A stretch of DNA of 61,612 bases from JAQAZP01 sp032127265 (GTDB lineage Bacteria > Acidobacteriota > JAQAZP01): contig JAQAZP010000330.1 in the NCBI GenBank assembly GCA_032127265.1, positions 1 to 61,612 on the forward strand, read 5' to 3'. The first letter of the stretch is position 1. Each line of letters starts with the position of its first letter. The notes under the pieces were generated by a model that had not been told where the DNA came from, made no database searches, and was given only the letters and a program-made list of their open reading frames with translations. Below, piece by piece: positions 1 through 7,510 of this stretch. The translations under genes and the position numbers were made by a program.

Positions 1-445
1 AATGAACGCGAGTCTAAAATGAGTATTGCGTAATATGGACATCTTCGCACCGCCTTTCGAACAGATGTCAGATCTGGCGCCATGGGCCCGCCGCTTCCTT
101 TACCGCCATACTGCAGAGCAACGGCCGTACCAGGCGGCGGCGAAAAGGACGGGGGCCGTGGCAGGATGACTATCTGTTAGAAAGATAAACGCTTACTGAT
201 CAAGAAAGGACGGGTTGACAGCTGGGCGGAATGCGGGTGGGGTGCTCTTTCATGACAAGATATTGACGCTCGTTACACGGTTGAACCCGTGTTGCACAAT
301 GGAAGCGTCAGTGAGGATATCAGCTGAATATAATGTAAGGAGTGGCTGAATGATCAGTTCGGACAGGGCCGGCGTCCATGGGGGGCAAAACTGACAGCGC
401 CGGCCCGGAGGCCGGCGCAAATGTCAGAATGTTGAGGGGTGGACG
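1..445. other. Intergenic region at the window edge
   Basis: No convincing gene is seen. The stretch is more AT-rich than the rest of the window. It contains a TATAAT at 329-334 followed by an AAGGAG and an ATG at about 350, but that frame closes after 14 codons and no matching -35 is visible, so I do not call a gene. The 3' end of the region carries the terminator hairpin of the leftward gene that follows. Confidence 0.6.
397..418 (-). terminator. Rho-independent terminator of the small Cys-rich gene
   Basis: A perfect 8-bp inverted repeat (GCGCCGGC / GCCGGCGC, 6-nt loop) lies about 30 nt beyond the stop codon of the leftward gene ending at 446. Read on the minus strand it is followed within a few bases by a short T tract (CAGTTTTG). 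Confidence 0.65.
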
Positions 446-697
446 TTACTCGTCCATCGGATCGAATTCCAGGCAGCCCTCGGCATAATCCTTGAGCAGG
501 TTTTCGAGGTTGTCGGTCATCCCCTGTTCGGGGTCAACCTGGACATTATCCTCCGCATCTTCCCAGAAACCTTTCTTGCAGTAGAGATTGAGCAGGGCCA
601 GGGCGTTGTTGCCGTTTTCCTGCTCCTGGATGATCTTGCAGAACAAGCAGTTCATGCAGTTGATTTTACCGTTTCGGATGTGCGGGAATTTCTTCAT
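446..697 (-). CDS. Small Cys-rich protein of unknown function (83 aa)
   Basis: I do not recognise the family. The product is 83 residues with five cysteines, three of them in a tight C14-x2-C17-x2-C20 cluster followed by C40 and C75. The C-terminal half is acidic. The Cys spacing would suit a metal or Fe-S site or disulfides, but this is inference. There is no signal peptide or membrane segment. A good ribosome-binding site (TAAGGAG) sits about 10 nt before the ATG, and a terminator hairpin follows the stop, so this looks like a genuine monocistronic gene. It is divergent from the sugar-phosphate transferase gene. Confidence 0.7.
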   Translation of the reverse strand: MKKFPHIRNGKINCMNCLFCKIIQEQENGNNALALLNLYCKKGFWEDAEDNVQVDPEQGMTDNLENLLKDYAEGCLEFDPMDE

Positions 698-1012
698 TAG
701 TATCGACTACTCCTTACCAGGCAAATTATCTGAAGCCGCGTGCATTCTACTCCAATGCTCCGCTGATTTCATTAAAAAAATGGACCTCTGGCATGATTTT
801 TGGAATGAACCGGACTCCAATGGACGTTCGGGGCGCCTGGACTGTCAATCTCCTCCAAACTCGCTGAATTGCACTCTTTATCCGATTTCTGCTACCCTGA
901 TCGCGAAACAGTCGCACAATCAGTGCCCGCAGTCGCCATCAATGCGGATTTGTACGGTTCTGAGCGGTGCCCTTCTGAATCAGACCATGGTTTCAGCAGC
1001 CGAGAGGTGGTC
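698..1012. other. Divergent intergenic region
   Basis: This 315-bp gap separates the leftward Cys-rich gene from the rightward transferase gene and must hold both promoters. On the plus strand, TGGCATG-N4-TTTGG at 789-804 resembles a sigma-54 -24/-12 element, but the invariant GC at -12 is GG, so it is weak. On the minus strand a TAGAAT -10-like box lies at about 745. No gene is seen in the gap. Confidence 0.35.
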
Positions 1013-2032
1013 GTGAACGCAATTCTGGCCGGTTCGCTTCTCACATACGGGTTCACATTCCTGCTTGCCTTCGGCCTGGCCCTCTATCTCGTCCCCCGGT
1101 TGAGAGATGCGGCCATCCGGATGAATATCGTCGATACCCCGGACGGTAAACTGAAGCAACACCGCACACCCGTTCCCTATCTCGGGGGGCTGGGCGTTTA
1201 CCTCGCTTTTCTGGTGACCCTGGCGGTGACCTTTGATTTCGACCGGGAGGTGCTGGGGCTGATCCTGGCCGGCACTATCGTCCTGATTCTCGGGCTGATC
1301 GACGATTTCCGCGCCCTGACCCCGGGGGTGAAGTTCATCGGTCAGATCCTGGCTGCCGGTGTGCTGATCAAGAGCGGCATCTATATCAAGCTGGTCTTTC
1401 TCCCGCTCTGGGTCACCATTCCCCTCACCGTGCTCTGGATCGTGGCGGTGACCAATGCCTTCAACATCATTGACATCATGGACGGGCTCTCCGGCGGTGT
1501 GGCCTTGTGTGCCTCCCTGCCGCTGGTGGTGGTGGCCCTGGTCAACGGGCGGATAATGATTGCCATCGTCACCCTGGCCCTGGCCGGGGCCCTGCTGGGG
1601 TTTCTGCGCTACAACTTCCATCCGTCGCAGATCTATCTCGGGGATACCGGGAGCATGTTCATCGGCCTGATGATGGCTTCCCTGGCCATGCTCGGCAGCT
1701 ACACCGGGTCCAACGTCCTGGCCAGCCTGTGCCCCTGCATCATTCTCGGCGTGCCCTTGTTCGACATGCTCTTTGTGATGTATATCCGTTTCAGACGCGG
1801 TGTGCCGGTTGTGCTGGGCAGCCCTGATCATTTTGCCCTGCGTTTGCGGCAGTGGCGGTTTTCGACCCCCCAGACGGTGCTGGTGAGTTATCTGGCCACA
1901 CTGATCTTCGGGGCCGTGGCCCTGGGCATCATGCACCTGCCCCTCGAACCGGCGGCCATTCTGCTGGGCAGCCTGGTGCTGGCGCTGCTCGCGGCGGCGC
2001 TGCTGCTCAAACGGATCGACATGAAGCTCTGA
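1013..2032 (+). CDS. WecA/MraY-family polyprenyl-phosphate sugar-1-phosphate transferase
   Basis: This is an integral membrane enzyme of the PNPT family (Glycos_transf_4), expected to transfer a sugar-1-phosphate from a UDP-sugar to undecaprenyl phosphate and so start polymer assembly. About 339 residues with ten or so hydrophobic segments. Family motifs are present in order: a DTPDGKLKQHR-type loop near the N-terminus, the Asp pair in GLIDDF, NAFNIIDIMDGL, LGDTGSMFIG, and a cytoplasmic His loop (PDHFALRLRQ). The open frame extends upstream to 869, but homology begins at the GTG at 1013 (or 1007), preceded by GAGAGG. WecA/TagO-like rather than MraY is favoured because no cell-division or murein genes are nearby, while sugar genes are. 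The next gene starts 15 nt downstream, so the two are probably co-transcribed. Confidence 0.85.
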   Translation: MNAILAGSLLTYGFTFLLAFGLALYLVPRLRDAAIRMNIVDTPDGKLKQHRTPVPYLGGLGVYLAFLVTLAVTFDFDREVLGLILAGTIVLILGLIDDFRALTPGVKFIGQILAAGVLIKSGIYIKLVFLPLWVTIPLTVLWIVAVTNAFNIIDIMDGLSGGVALCASLPLVVVALVNGRIMIAIVTLALAGALLGFLRYNFHPSQIYLGDTGSMFIGLMMASLAMLGSYTGSNVLASLCPCIILGVPLFDMLFVMYIRFRRGVPVVLGSPDHFALRLRQWRFSTPQTVLVSYLATLIFGAVALGIMHLPLEPAAILLGSLVLALLAAALLLKRIDMKL

Positions 2033-2046
2033 GGAGATTGAGACCG

Positions 2047-2832
2047 ATGCTGACCACCATCGAGAAAATAGTCTTCCTGCAGAAAGCGCCGATCTTCGAG
2101 CAGATGACCAGCCGTCAGCTGAAGGTCCTCAGTGAGGTCACTGAGGAGGAGACCTTTGCCCCGCAAGAGACGGTCTTTACCGAGGGAAGCAGCGGCGACC
2201 GGATGTATATCATCATTTCCGGCCGGGTGGAGATCCTCAAGTCGGTGGAGGGTGGCGCGGGATCCATGGAATCCCTGGCCATGCTGGAAAAACGCGAGAT
2301 TTTCGGGGAAATGACGATCCTCGACGACGATCCCCGTTCCGCCGGTGCGGTGGTGCGGGAGCAGGCCCGCCTGCTTTCCATCCGCAAGGACAATGTACGG
2401 GAACTGATCCACGACTACCCCGACATCGCCTTCGGTATCTTCAAGGTGCTCAGCGGCCGGATCCGTGAAGCCAATCGGCAGATCGAACTGCTCCAGCGCG
2501 GGGACCAGCGCAAGGTGGTGATCACGGTGATCGACCCCCCGGAAAGCCATGCCGCGCATACCATGGTCAGTCCCTCGCTGGTGCTGGGTCGGCCCGAATC
2601 CTCTGAAATGCAAAGCTACGACAAGTTTTCCATTCCCGACCAGAGCCAGGAGATCTCCCGCCGTCATGCCGAGCTGGTTTTCGATCGGGGACAGCTGGTC
2701 CTGCGCGACCTGGAGAGTCTCAACGGGACCTGGGTTGGCGGACGCCGCCTGGCCCGGGAACCGGCCCCGCTGAAGGACGGTTCCACCTTCCGTCTGGGCA
2801 CCCGCACCGAGCTCCGCGTCAACTGGAAATGA
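2047..2832 (+). CDS. Cyclic-nucleotide-binding domain plus FHA domain protein
   Basis: A soluble 261-residue signalling protein. Residues about 10-130 form a cNMP-binding (Crp-like) domain with the phosphate-binding cassette signature FGEMTILDDDPRSA, in which the Glu and Arg that contact the nucleotide are present. Residues about 180-255 form an FHA domain with canonical LGR, ISRRHAEL and LNGT motifs, so it should bind phosphothreonine peptides. There is no helix-turn-helix, so it is not a Crp-type transcription factor. The start at ATG 2047 follows a GAGGAG ribosome site; the longer open frame lies inside the upstream gene. It sits 15 nt after the transferase gene and just before the promoter of the kinase/ATP-grasp operon, suggesting a reader role in phospho-signalling (inference). 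Confidence 0.85.
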   Translation: MLTTIEKIVFLQKAPIFEQMTSRQLKVLSEVTEEETFAPQETVFTEGSSGDRMYIIISGRVEILKSVEGGAGSMESLAMLEKREIFGEMTILDDDPRSAGAVVREQARLLSIRKDNVRELIHDYPDIAFGIFKVLSGRIREANRQIELLQRGDQRKVVITVIDPPESHAAHTMVSPSLVLGRPESSEMQSYDKFSIPDQSQEISRRHAELVFDRGQLVLRDLESLNGTWVGGRRLAREPAPLKDGSTFRLGTRTELRVNWK

Positions 2833-2906
2833 AGCCGTCTTCCGCTCCTCACATCTCACGGAGATCTGCCGCACCGATGGTGCCAGGTGAGACAGGTACG
2901 CTTGAA

Positions 2907-2936
2907 TTGACAGTTTTCCGGCCAAGGCGCTATACT
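2907..2936 (+). promoter_or_regulatory. Near-consensus sigma-70 promoter of the GAK-type operon
   Basis: TTGACA at 2907-2912, an 18-nt spacer and TATACT at 2931-2936. Transcription would begin near 2943. This makes the in-frame ATG at 2945 an unlikely start for the next gene, because it would have no leader, and favours a downstream start near 3107. Confidence 0.75.
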
Positions 2937-3106
2937 TTTTCCACTTGCGCGAAATGGCAAGAAGAGCAATTGGATTGTGGAACAAAAGCGGGCGCGGGTT
3001 CGATCCGCCGGTCGGATTGACCGCGTTATATTCTCCGGCCCGGCCAGATTCCGGTTCCCCGGCCAGCATAGAGGAATTCGGCCCTGCCGGGTCCAGGTGC
3101 CTGTTC

Positions 3107-4687
3107 TTGTCTGATCCTGACGACCTTGCCAAGCTGCTGATCATCCAGGGGCGCAACGTCCGCCTCCAGCAGGCCACCTGTCTGAACCAGCTGGCCGAGA
3201 CCGAGTATCCCGGGGTGCGCAAGGTGGAGGAGATGGACCGGGTTGTGGATCACCTGGCCCGGACCTTCGAAGACCGGTTTTTCTCCACCCTGATGGGCGG
3301 TGCCGGCTCGGTGGACGAGACACGGCGCGACCGGTCGCTGCTCCACGTGTCACGGCAGCTCGAGGACATCGGCGACCGGCTGGTGGAACTGGCCCGGATC
3401 CGCGAAGGCAACCGCATCCCCGCCGTCTCCCCGGACATTCTCGACCTGGGCCAGAAGTCGATCAAGACCTTCACCGCGGCACTGGAAGCATTTTTCCAGC
3501 AGAGCATCCCCCTGGCCCGTGAGGCCTTCGCGATGGTGCTCAGCCTGGAGGACCTTTGCCAGGACCTGCTGCTGGGCTATCTGGACGACGATGCCGTCCG
3601 GCCAGCCGGAGAGACCGGCGGAGAGGCGGCGGCCCGGGTGCTGGAAATCCAGTGTCTCCGGGGGGTGCTGCTGTCCCAGCTGCACATCGCCGAGAGCACC
3701 ATCTACCGGGTTTCCGGAGAGCGTTTGAGCTTCAGTCAGTACATGCATCTCGAGCGCCTGGCCAAGGAGGCCGGTGCGCGCACCGGCTGCTTCAGCTACA
3801 AGAACCTCTGGGGCGGAATCAGCGGTGCGGTGGTGGGCAAGCTCGACCTGGGGGAAAAAGGGCAGTGGGTCTTCAAGGACGGGATCACCAAGAAGATACT
3901 GCCCGAGGTGGAGAATCTGAAGAAGTGGAACGAGGTGCTGGAGGGCGTGGTCCCGCGGCTGGTGGCGGTGGGCGGCGAGGACGGGGAGACCCGGTCCTTC
4001 CTCTCCGAATTCGTCGACGGCGAGCTGCTTTCGGACATCGTGCTCAATGGTGCCTGGGAGGACAAGGTGGAGGCCCTGCTTGCCCTGCACAAGACCCTGG
4101 GCCGGATCTGGGCCACCACGCTCATCGAGCAGCCGCCGGAGATCAGCTATGTCAAACAGATCAGGGACCGCCTGCCCTCGGTGTTCAACCAGCACCCCCA
4201 GCTGCGGATGATCCGGCGCAGCACCAGCCCGGCCGCCGACTCGGTGGGCGAACTGCTCGACCGTGCCGGTGAAACGGAACCCGAGCTGGCCCCGCCTTTT
4301 TCGGTGATGCTGCACGGTGATTTCAACGCCAACAACATCATGTTCAACCGCAAGACCGGGTCGGTGCGCTTCATCGACATCCACCGCTCTCAGCACGGGG
4401 ACCTGGTCCAGGACCTCGGGGTGTTCCTCGTCTCCGGTGTGCGCAACCCGTTGGCCCGGATGACCGTTCTCGACGATTTGAAAAACCTGAACAAGATGAC
4501 CAAACGCTTTGCCAGGGAGTTTGCCCTGGACCATGGCGACACGGAGTTCGACCAGCGGCTGATTCTCAGCCGTGCCCGGTCCTTCATCACCTCCAGCAGG
4601 CTGATCAGTGATTTCGGCTTTGCCAAGGAGTTGTATCTGGAGGGCCTATACTACCTGGATAAGTTTTCCGAAAGGGTGAAACCGTGA
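3107..4687 (+). CDS. PhoU-like domain fused to APH-type phosphotransferase
   Basis: The N-terminal 200 or so residues look like a PhoU helical bundle (repeated Leu-rich helices, with LARTFEDRFF and RQLEDIGDRLVELARI). The C-terminal 300 residues are an aminoglycoside-phosphotransferase/choline-kinase fold with the catalytic loop LHGDFNANNIMFN and a DFG-like FIDIHRSQHGD metal loop. So it should transfer phosphate from ATP to a small molecule or similar acceptor; the substrate is unknown. The start is uncertain: the frame opens at 2945, right on the predicted transcription start. TTG 3107 has an AGGTG at suitable spacing, giving 526 residues. Its stop overlaps the GTG start of the ATP-grasp gene (GTGA), implying translational coupling. 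No signal peptide or membrane segment, so it is cytoplasmic. Drug resistance is unlikely given the context. Confidence 0.75.
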   Translation: MSDPDDLAKLLIIQGRNVRLQQATCLNQLAETEYPGVRKVEEMDRVVDHLARTFEDRFFSTLMGGAGSVDETRRDRSLLHVSRQLEDIGDRLVELARIREGNRIPAVSPDILDLGQKSIKTFTAALEAFFQQSIPLAREAFAMVLSLEDLCQDLLLGYLDDDAVRPAGETGGEAAARVLEIQCLRGVLLSQLHIAESTIYRVSGERLSFSQYMHLERLAKEAGARTGCFSYKNLWGGISGAVVGKLDLGEKGQWVFKDGITKKILPEVENLKKWNEVLEGVVPRLVAVGGEDGETRSFLSEFVDGELLSDIVLNGAWEDKVEALLALHKTLGRIWATTLIEQPPEISYVKQIRDRLPSVFNQHPQLRMIRRSTSPAADSVGELLDRAGETEPELAPPFSVMLHGDFNANNIMFNRKTGSVRFIDIHRSQHGDLVQDLGVFLVSGVRNPLARMTVLDDLKNLNKMTKRFAREFALDHGDTEFDQRLILSRARSFITSSRLISDFGFAKELYLEGLYYLDKFSERVKP

Positions 4688-5571
4688 AGATTGCCATTGC
4701 CGGTGTCATCGGAAAGTGGTCCACCGAACGACTGGCCGAATGTTTGCGTGTACGAGGCGCCGATACCATGTTGTTCCAGGTCCGGGACTGTCTGCTCGAT
4801 CTCGACGGCGGGACGGTCCGCTACCAGGGAGAGCCCCTGGAGGGCTTCGATGGTGTGGTGGTGAAGAAGATGGGCGAACTGACCCACGAGAACTTCACCT
4901 ACCGTCTCGGGGTGCTGCGGCAGCTGGAAAAGAACGGGGCACGTGTCTTTTCGCCCCCGGACCAGATCGCGGTGGTGGCCGACCGCCTGGAAGTGACTCG
5001 GACCCTGCGCTGGGCCGGTCTCCCCATGTCTCCCACGGTGGTCACGGAATCGGTGGACGAAGCGCTGGACGCCCTCTCGCGGTTCGGCACGGGGGTGCTC
5101 AAGCCGATCTTCACCACCAAGGGGCGGGGCATGAAACGGCTGGAGGCCGCAAAACGGGACGAAGCGGCCGCCGAACTGAACCGTTTCCGCGACAGCGGCC
5201 TGGGGCCCTTCTACCTCCAGCAGTTCGTCGACGCCCAGGGCAAGGATATCGGCATCTCGGTGCTCGACGGTAAAGTGATCGGCACCTACTACCGCATCGC
5301 CGGTGAGGGCAACTGGATGACCACCATCCATTCCGGCGGCCGCTACGAGGCCTGCGAATTGACCCCGGAGCTGGAAGAGATCGCCCTGCGGGCCGCGGGT
5401 GCCTTCCGCCTCGACTTCACCGGGGTGGACGTGGTGCGGGCGCCGGACGGCAGTATGATGCTCTACGAGGTGAGTGCCTTCGGCGGTTTCAAGGGTTGCC
5501 AGGTGGCCCTGGACCTCGACGCGGCGGACCTCTACGCCGAGTATATCGTCCGGACGCTGACGTCCGGTTGA
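4684..5571 (+). CDS. ATP-grasp enzyme, GAK-system type
   Basis: A 295-residue RimK-like ATP-grasp ligase. It has an N-terminal pre-ATP-grasp fold (MKIAIAGVIG, then FDGVVVKKMG), a central nucleotide-binding lid with VLKPIFTTKGRGM, and the late metal-binding stretch FTGVDVVRAPDG...LYEVSAFGG. Such enzymes use ATP to make an acyl-phosphate and join it to an amine or thiol; the substrate here is unknown. It lies between a PhoU-APH fusion and an HprK-related kinase, an arrangement I recall from the NCBIfam 'GAK system' families. Start GTG 4684 overlaps the previous stop by 4 nt, and the next gene begins 11 nt downstream after AAGGAGAAGGAG. Confidence 0.8.
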   Translation: MKIAIAGVIGKWSTERLAECLRVRGADTMLFQVRDCLLDLDGGTVRYQGEPLEGFDGVVVKKMGELTHENFTYRLGVLRQLEKNGARVFSPPDQIAVVADRLEVTRTLRWAGLPMSPTVVTESVDEALDALSRFGTGVLKPIFTTKGRGMKRLEAAKRDEAAAELNRFRDSGLGPFYLQQFVDAQGKDIGISVLDGKVIGTYYRIAGEGNWMTTIHSGGRYEACELTPELEEIALRAAGAFRLDFTGVDVVRAPDGSMMLYEVSAFGGFKGCQVALDLDAADLYAEYIVRTLTSG

Positions 5572-5582
5572 AGGAGAAGGAG

Positions 5583-6686
5583 ATGATGGGAACCATCCAA
5601 CGGGTCCTTGACGAATTCGATTCCCGGTTCACGCCGGTCCACCGGCTGCTGCTCGACCTGCACGGAGTGAAAATCTCGGTGTCCGCCGACTCGGACGAGG
5701 TGGCCGGGCTGTTGCGGCAATATTACGCCGACTACCTGTCCACCGCAGATCCGGAGAGTGCGGGCGAAGAGTGCTGCCGCATCGAAGCGCTGCAGCAGTG
5801 GATCGAGGTCGACCAGCACGAGTTGGCCATTTACGTGGAAAAGGGCAAGACCAAGCCCAAGGAGGCGTTCCTCGACGATCCCGGCAGCGGAATGCGATTG
5901 ATGCTCAAGGTGCGCTCCGGCGTGCTGGCGCTGCTCGGGCCGCGGCACCTTCGGGTGACCGGCGACCTGGTGGATAACATCAACCAGTTGAACAACATCA
6001 TCAATGCCGTGTTCATCATCGACCGGATGGACGCGGGATACACCCTGTTCCACGCTTCGGCCCTGGCCCTCGGTGACCGGGGCATGATCCTCAGCGGCCG
6101 CTCCGGGGCGGGCAAGAGCTCGGCGGCCATCTGGACCCTGGACCACGGCATCTCGATCATCAGCAATGACCGGCTGCTGGCCCGGCGGGCCGCCGGCGCA
6201 GGCACGGAAGGCATTCCGATGCTCGGCGTGCCGAAGAAGCCGCGGATCAACCCCGGCACCATCGTCGGCAACCCGAAGCTGCACGGAATGATGCCGCCGG
6301 CCGAACTGGCGCGCTACCGGGCCATGCCGAAGGAAGAGCTGTGGCACGTGGAGCACAAATTCGACCTCGATGTCAAAACCGTGTTCGGCCCCGGGGCCGA
6401 GCAGGCCACGGCCATGCTCCACGCCGCCTTCTTCATCGACTGGGACGTGAAGAGCGGCGATGAGTACCACTGCGAACTGCTGCCCGTGGAGCGCTATCAC
6501 GAGTTCTACCACGCGGTGTTCAAGGACGGCGGGGTCTTCGACCTGAGAAACAGCGAAACGAGCATCAAGCCCGAACACGAAACTGAATACGAACGGGTGC
6601 TGAAAGGCATTCCCGTTTATCATGTGACCGGCGGCGTCTCGTTTGACTCGCTGGTCAACAGCATTCTTGAATGCGCCCGCGGGTAG
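5583..6686 (+). CDS. HprK-related kinase B (GAK system)
   Basis: A 367-residue protein related to the C-terminal kinase domain of HPr kinase. The P-loop GRSGAGKSS is at residues 172-180, preceded by FHASALALGDRGMIL as in HPr kinase. A downstream ISNDRLL carries the acidic residue expected near the magnesium site. The N-terminal 110 residues match no family I know. Related proteins phosphorylate a Ser on a protein partner; the partner here is unknown and no HPr or PTS gene is present. Start ATG 5583 or 5586 follows an excellent AAGGAGAAGGAG; the longer frame would run back into the ATP-grasp gene. It is the third gene of the operon. Confidence 0.8.
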   Translation: MMGTIQRVLDEFDSRFTPVHRLLLDLHGVKISVSADSDEVAGLLRQYYADYLSTADPESAGEECCRIEALQQWIEVDQHELAIYVEKGKTKPKEAFLDDPGSGMRLMLKVRSGVLALLGPRHLRVTGDLVDNINQLNNIINAVFIIDRMDAGYTLFHASALALGDRGMILSGRSGAGKSSAAIWTLDHGISIISNDRLLARRAAGAGTEGIPMLGVPKKPRINPGTIVGNPKLHGMMPPAELARYRAMPKEELWHVEHKFDLDVKTVFGPGAEQATAMLHAAFFIDWDVKSGDEYHCELLPVERYHEFYHAVFKDGGVFDLRNSETSIKPEHETEYERVLKGIPVYHVTGGVSFDSLVNSILECARG

Positions 6687-6742
6687 ATCTCTCAGCGGGT
6701 TCCAGGGCGGCAACGATAAACTCACACCAAGGAGGGGAAGGG

Positions 6743-7486
6743 ATGAACAAGGATCTGCGATGGAGCAGGATGCTGACGGCCGGTCTGATCTGTCTGCTGG
6801 CCGTCTCGGCCGGACAGACCTTTGCCGGTGACGATTCACCGGATTACCTCTATGCGGCGCGCAAGACCGTTGATCTGTACTCCATGCCCGCCGACACGGC
6901 CGAAATCGTCACCTCGCTTCCCCTGGGCACGATCATGATGGAGATGGATGAGTCGCCCACCGGATGGATCCAGGTCCGGGCGATGAACGGTATTGTGGGC
7001 TGGGTCGAGGCGGTGGAGGTTTCCGGTGATGTGCCCACCCGCATCTTTGCCCAGCGGCCCACGGTGACGGTCCGCTACTGTCCCACCATGGAATGCCCCG
7101 AAGTGGAACGGGCAGGGTTTGACACGGAACTGATGCAGGTGGACGAGGACGACGACTGGGTCCAGGTAGTGATGCCCAACGGCGTGGTGGGCTGGGTCGA
7201 GGAGGACTACATCTCCGAAGAGCCGCCCAAGCGCTACGTGGTGATGGTGCCCAGCGCCAATCTCCGCTCCTGCAACAGCGAGGAGTGCCCGCTGATCACC
7301 ACCCTGACCGCCGGCACCTCGGTGATCCGAATGGACAAAAAGGACGACTGGTATCAGGTCTGCACCACCAGCGGGGTCAGTGGCTGGGTTTACGAGAAAC
7401 TGGTGATCCGGGAGGACAAGGCGCAGCAGCTACCGGGGCTGACCGCGCCGGCAGCCGGCACGGCGGCTCCGCCTACCCAGGGCTAA
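6743..7486 (+). CDS. Secreted triple SH3b-domain protein
   Basis: 247 residues with a clear signal peptide (residues 1-28, cleavage expected after GQTFA). Three bacterial SH3 repeats follow at about 35-93, 98-157 and 163-224. Each ends in the diagnostic GWV or GWVxx motif (GIVGWVEA, GVVGWVEEDYI, GVSGWVYEKLV). Paired cysteines occur in repeats 2 and 3 (RYCPTMECP, RSCNSEECP). The tail is Ala/Pro/Thr-rich. SH3b domains commonly bind peptidoglycan or peptide stems, so a periplasmic wall-sensing or anchoring role is plausible (inference). AAGGAGGGGAAGG precedes ATG 6743. It is 56 nt after the kinase gene, and the FHA gene follows after 24 nt. Confidence 0.85.
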   Translation: MNKDLRWSRMLTAGLICLLAVSAGQTFAGDDSPDYLYAARKTVDLYSMPADTAEIVTSLPLGTIMMEMDESPTGWIQVRAMNGIVGWVEAVEVSGDVPTRIFAQRPTVTVRYCPTMECPEVERAGFDTELMQVDEDDDWVQVVMPNGVVGWVEEDYISEEPPKRYVVMVPSANLRSCNSEECPLITTLTAGTSVIRMDKKDDWYQVCTTSGVSGWVYEKLVIREDKAQQLPGLTAPAAGTAAPPTQG

Positions 7487-7510
7487 CCAACACCGGGCAG
7501 GGAGTGAACC

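Noticed and set aside
789..804. Sigma-54-like -24/-12 element upstream of the transferase gene
   Set aside because: The invariant GC at -12 is GG and no enhancer site or sigma-54 activator gene is nearby.
980..1936. Long minus-strand open frame (318 codons) opposite the transferase gene
   Set aside because: Composition is rich in Gly/Gln/His/Pro without any domain, and it is the complement of a convincing membrane enzyme. Similar antisense frames occur opposite most genes here because of high GC.
3350..4534. 394-codon minus-strand frame opposite the PhoU-APH gene
   Set aside because: No homology, biased composition and no ribosome site; a shadow of the real gene.
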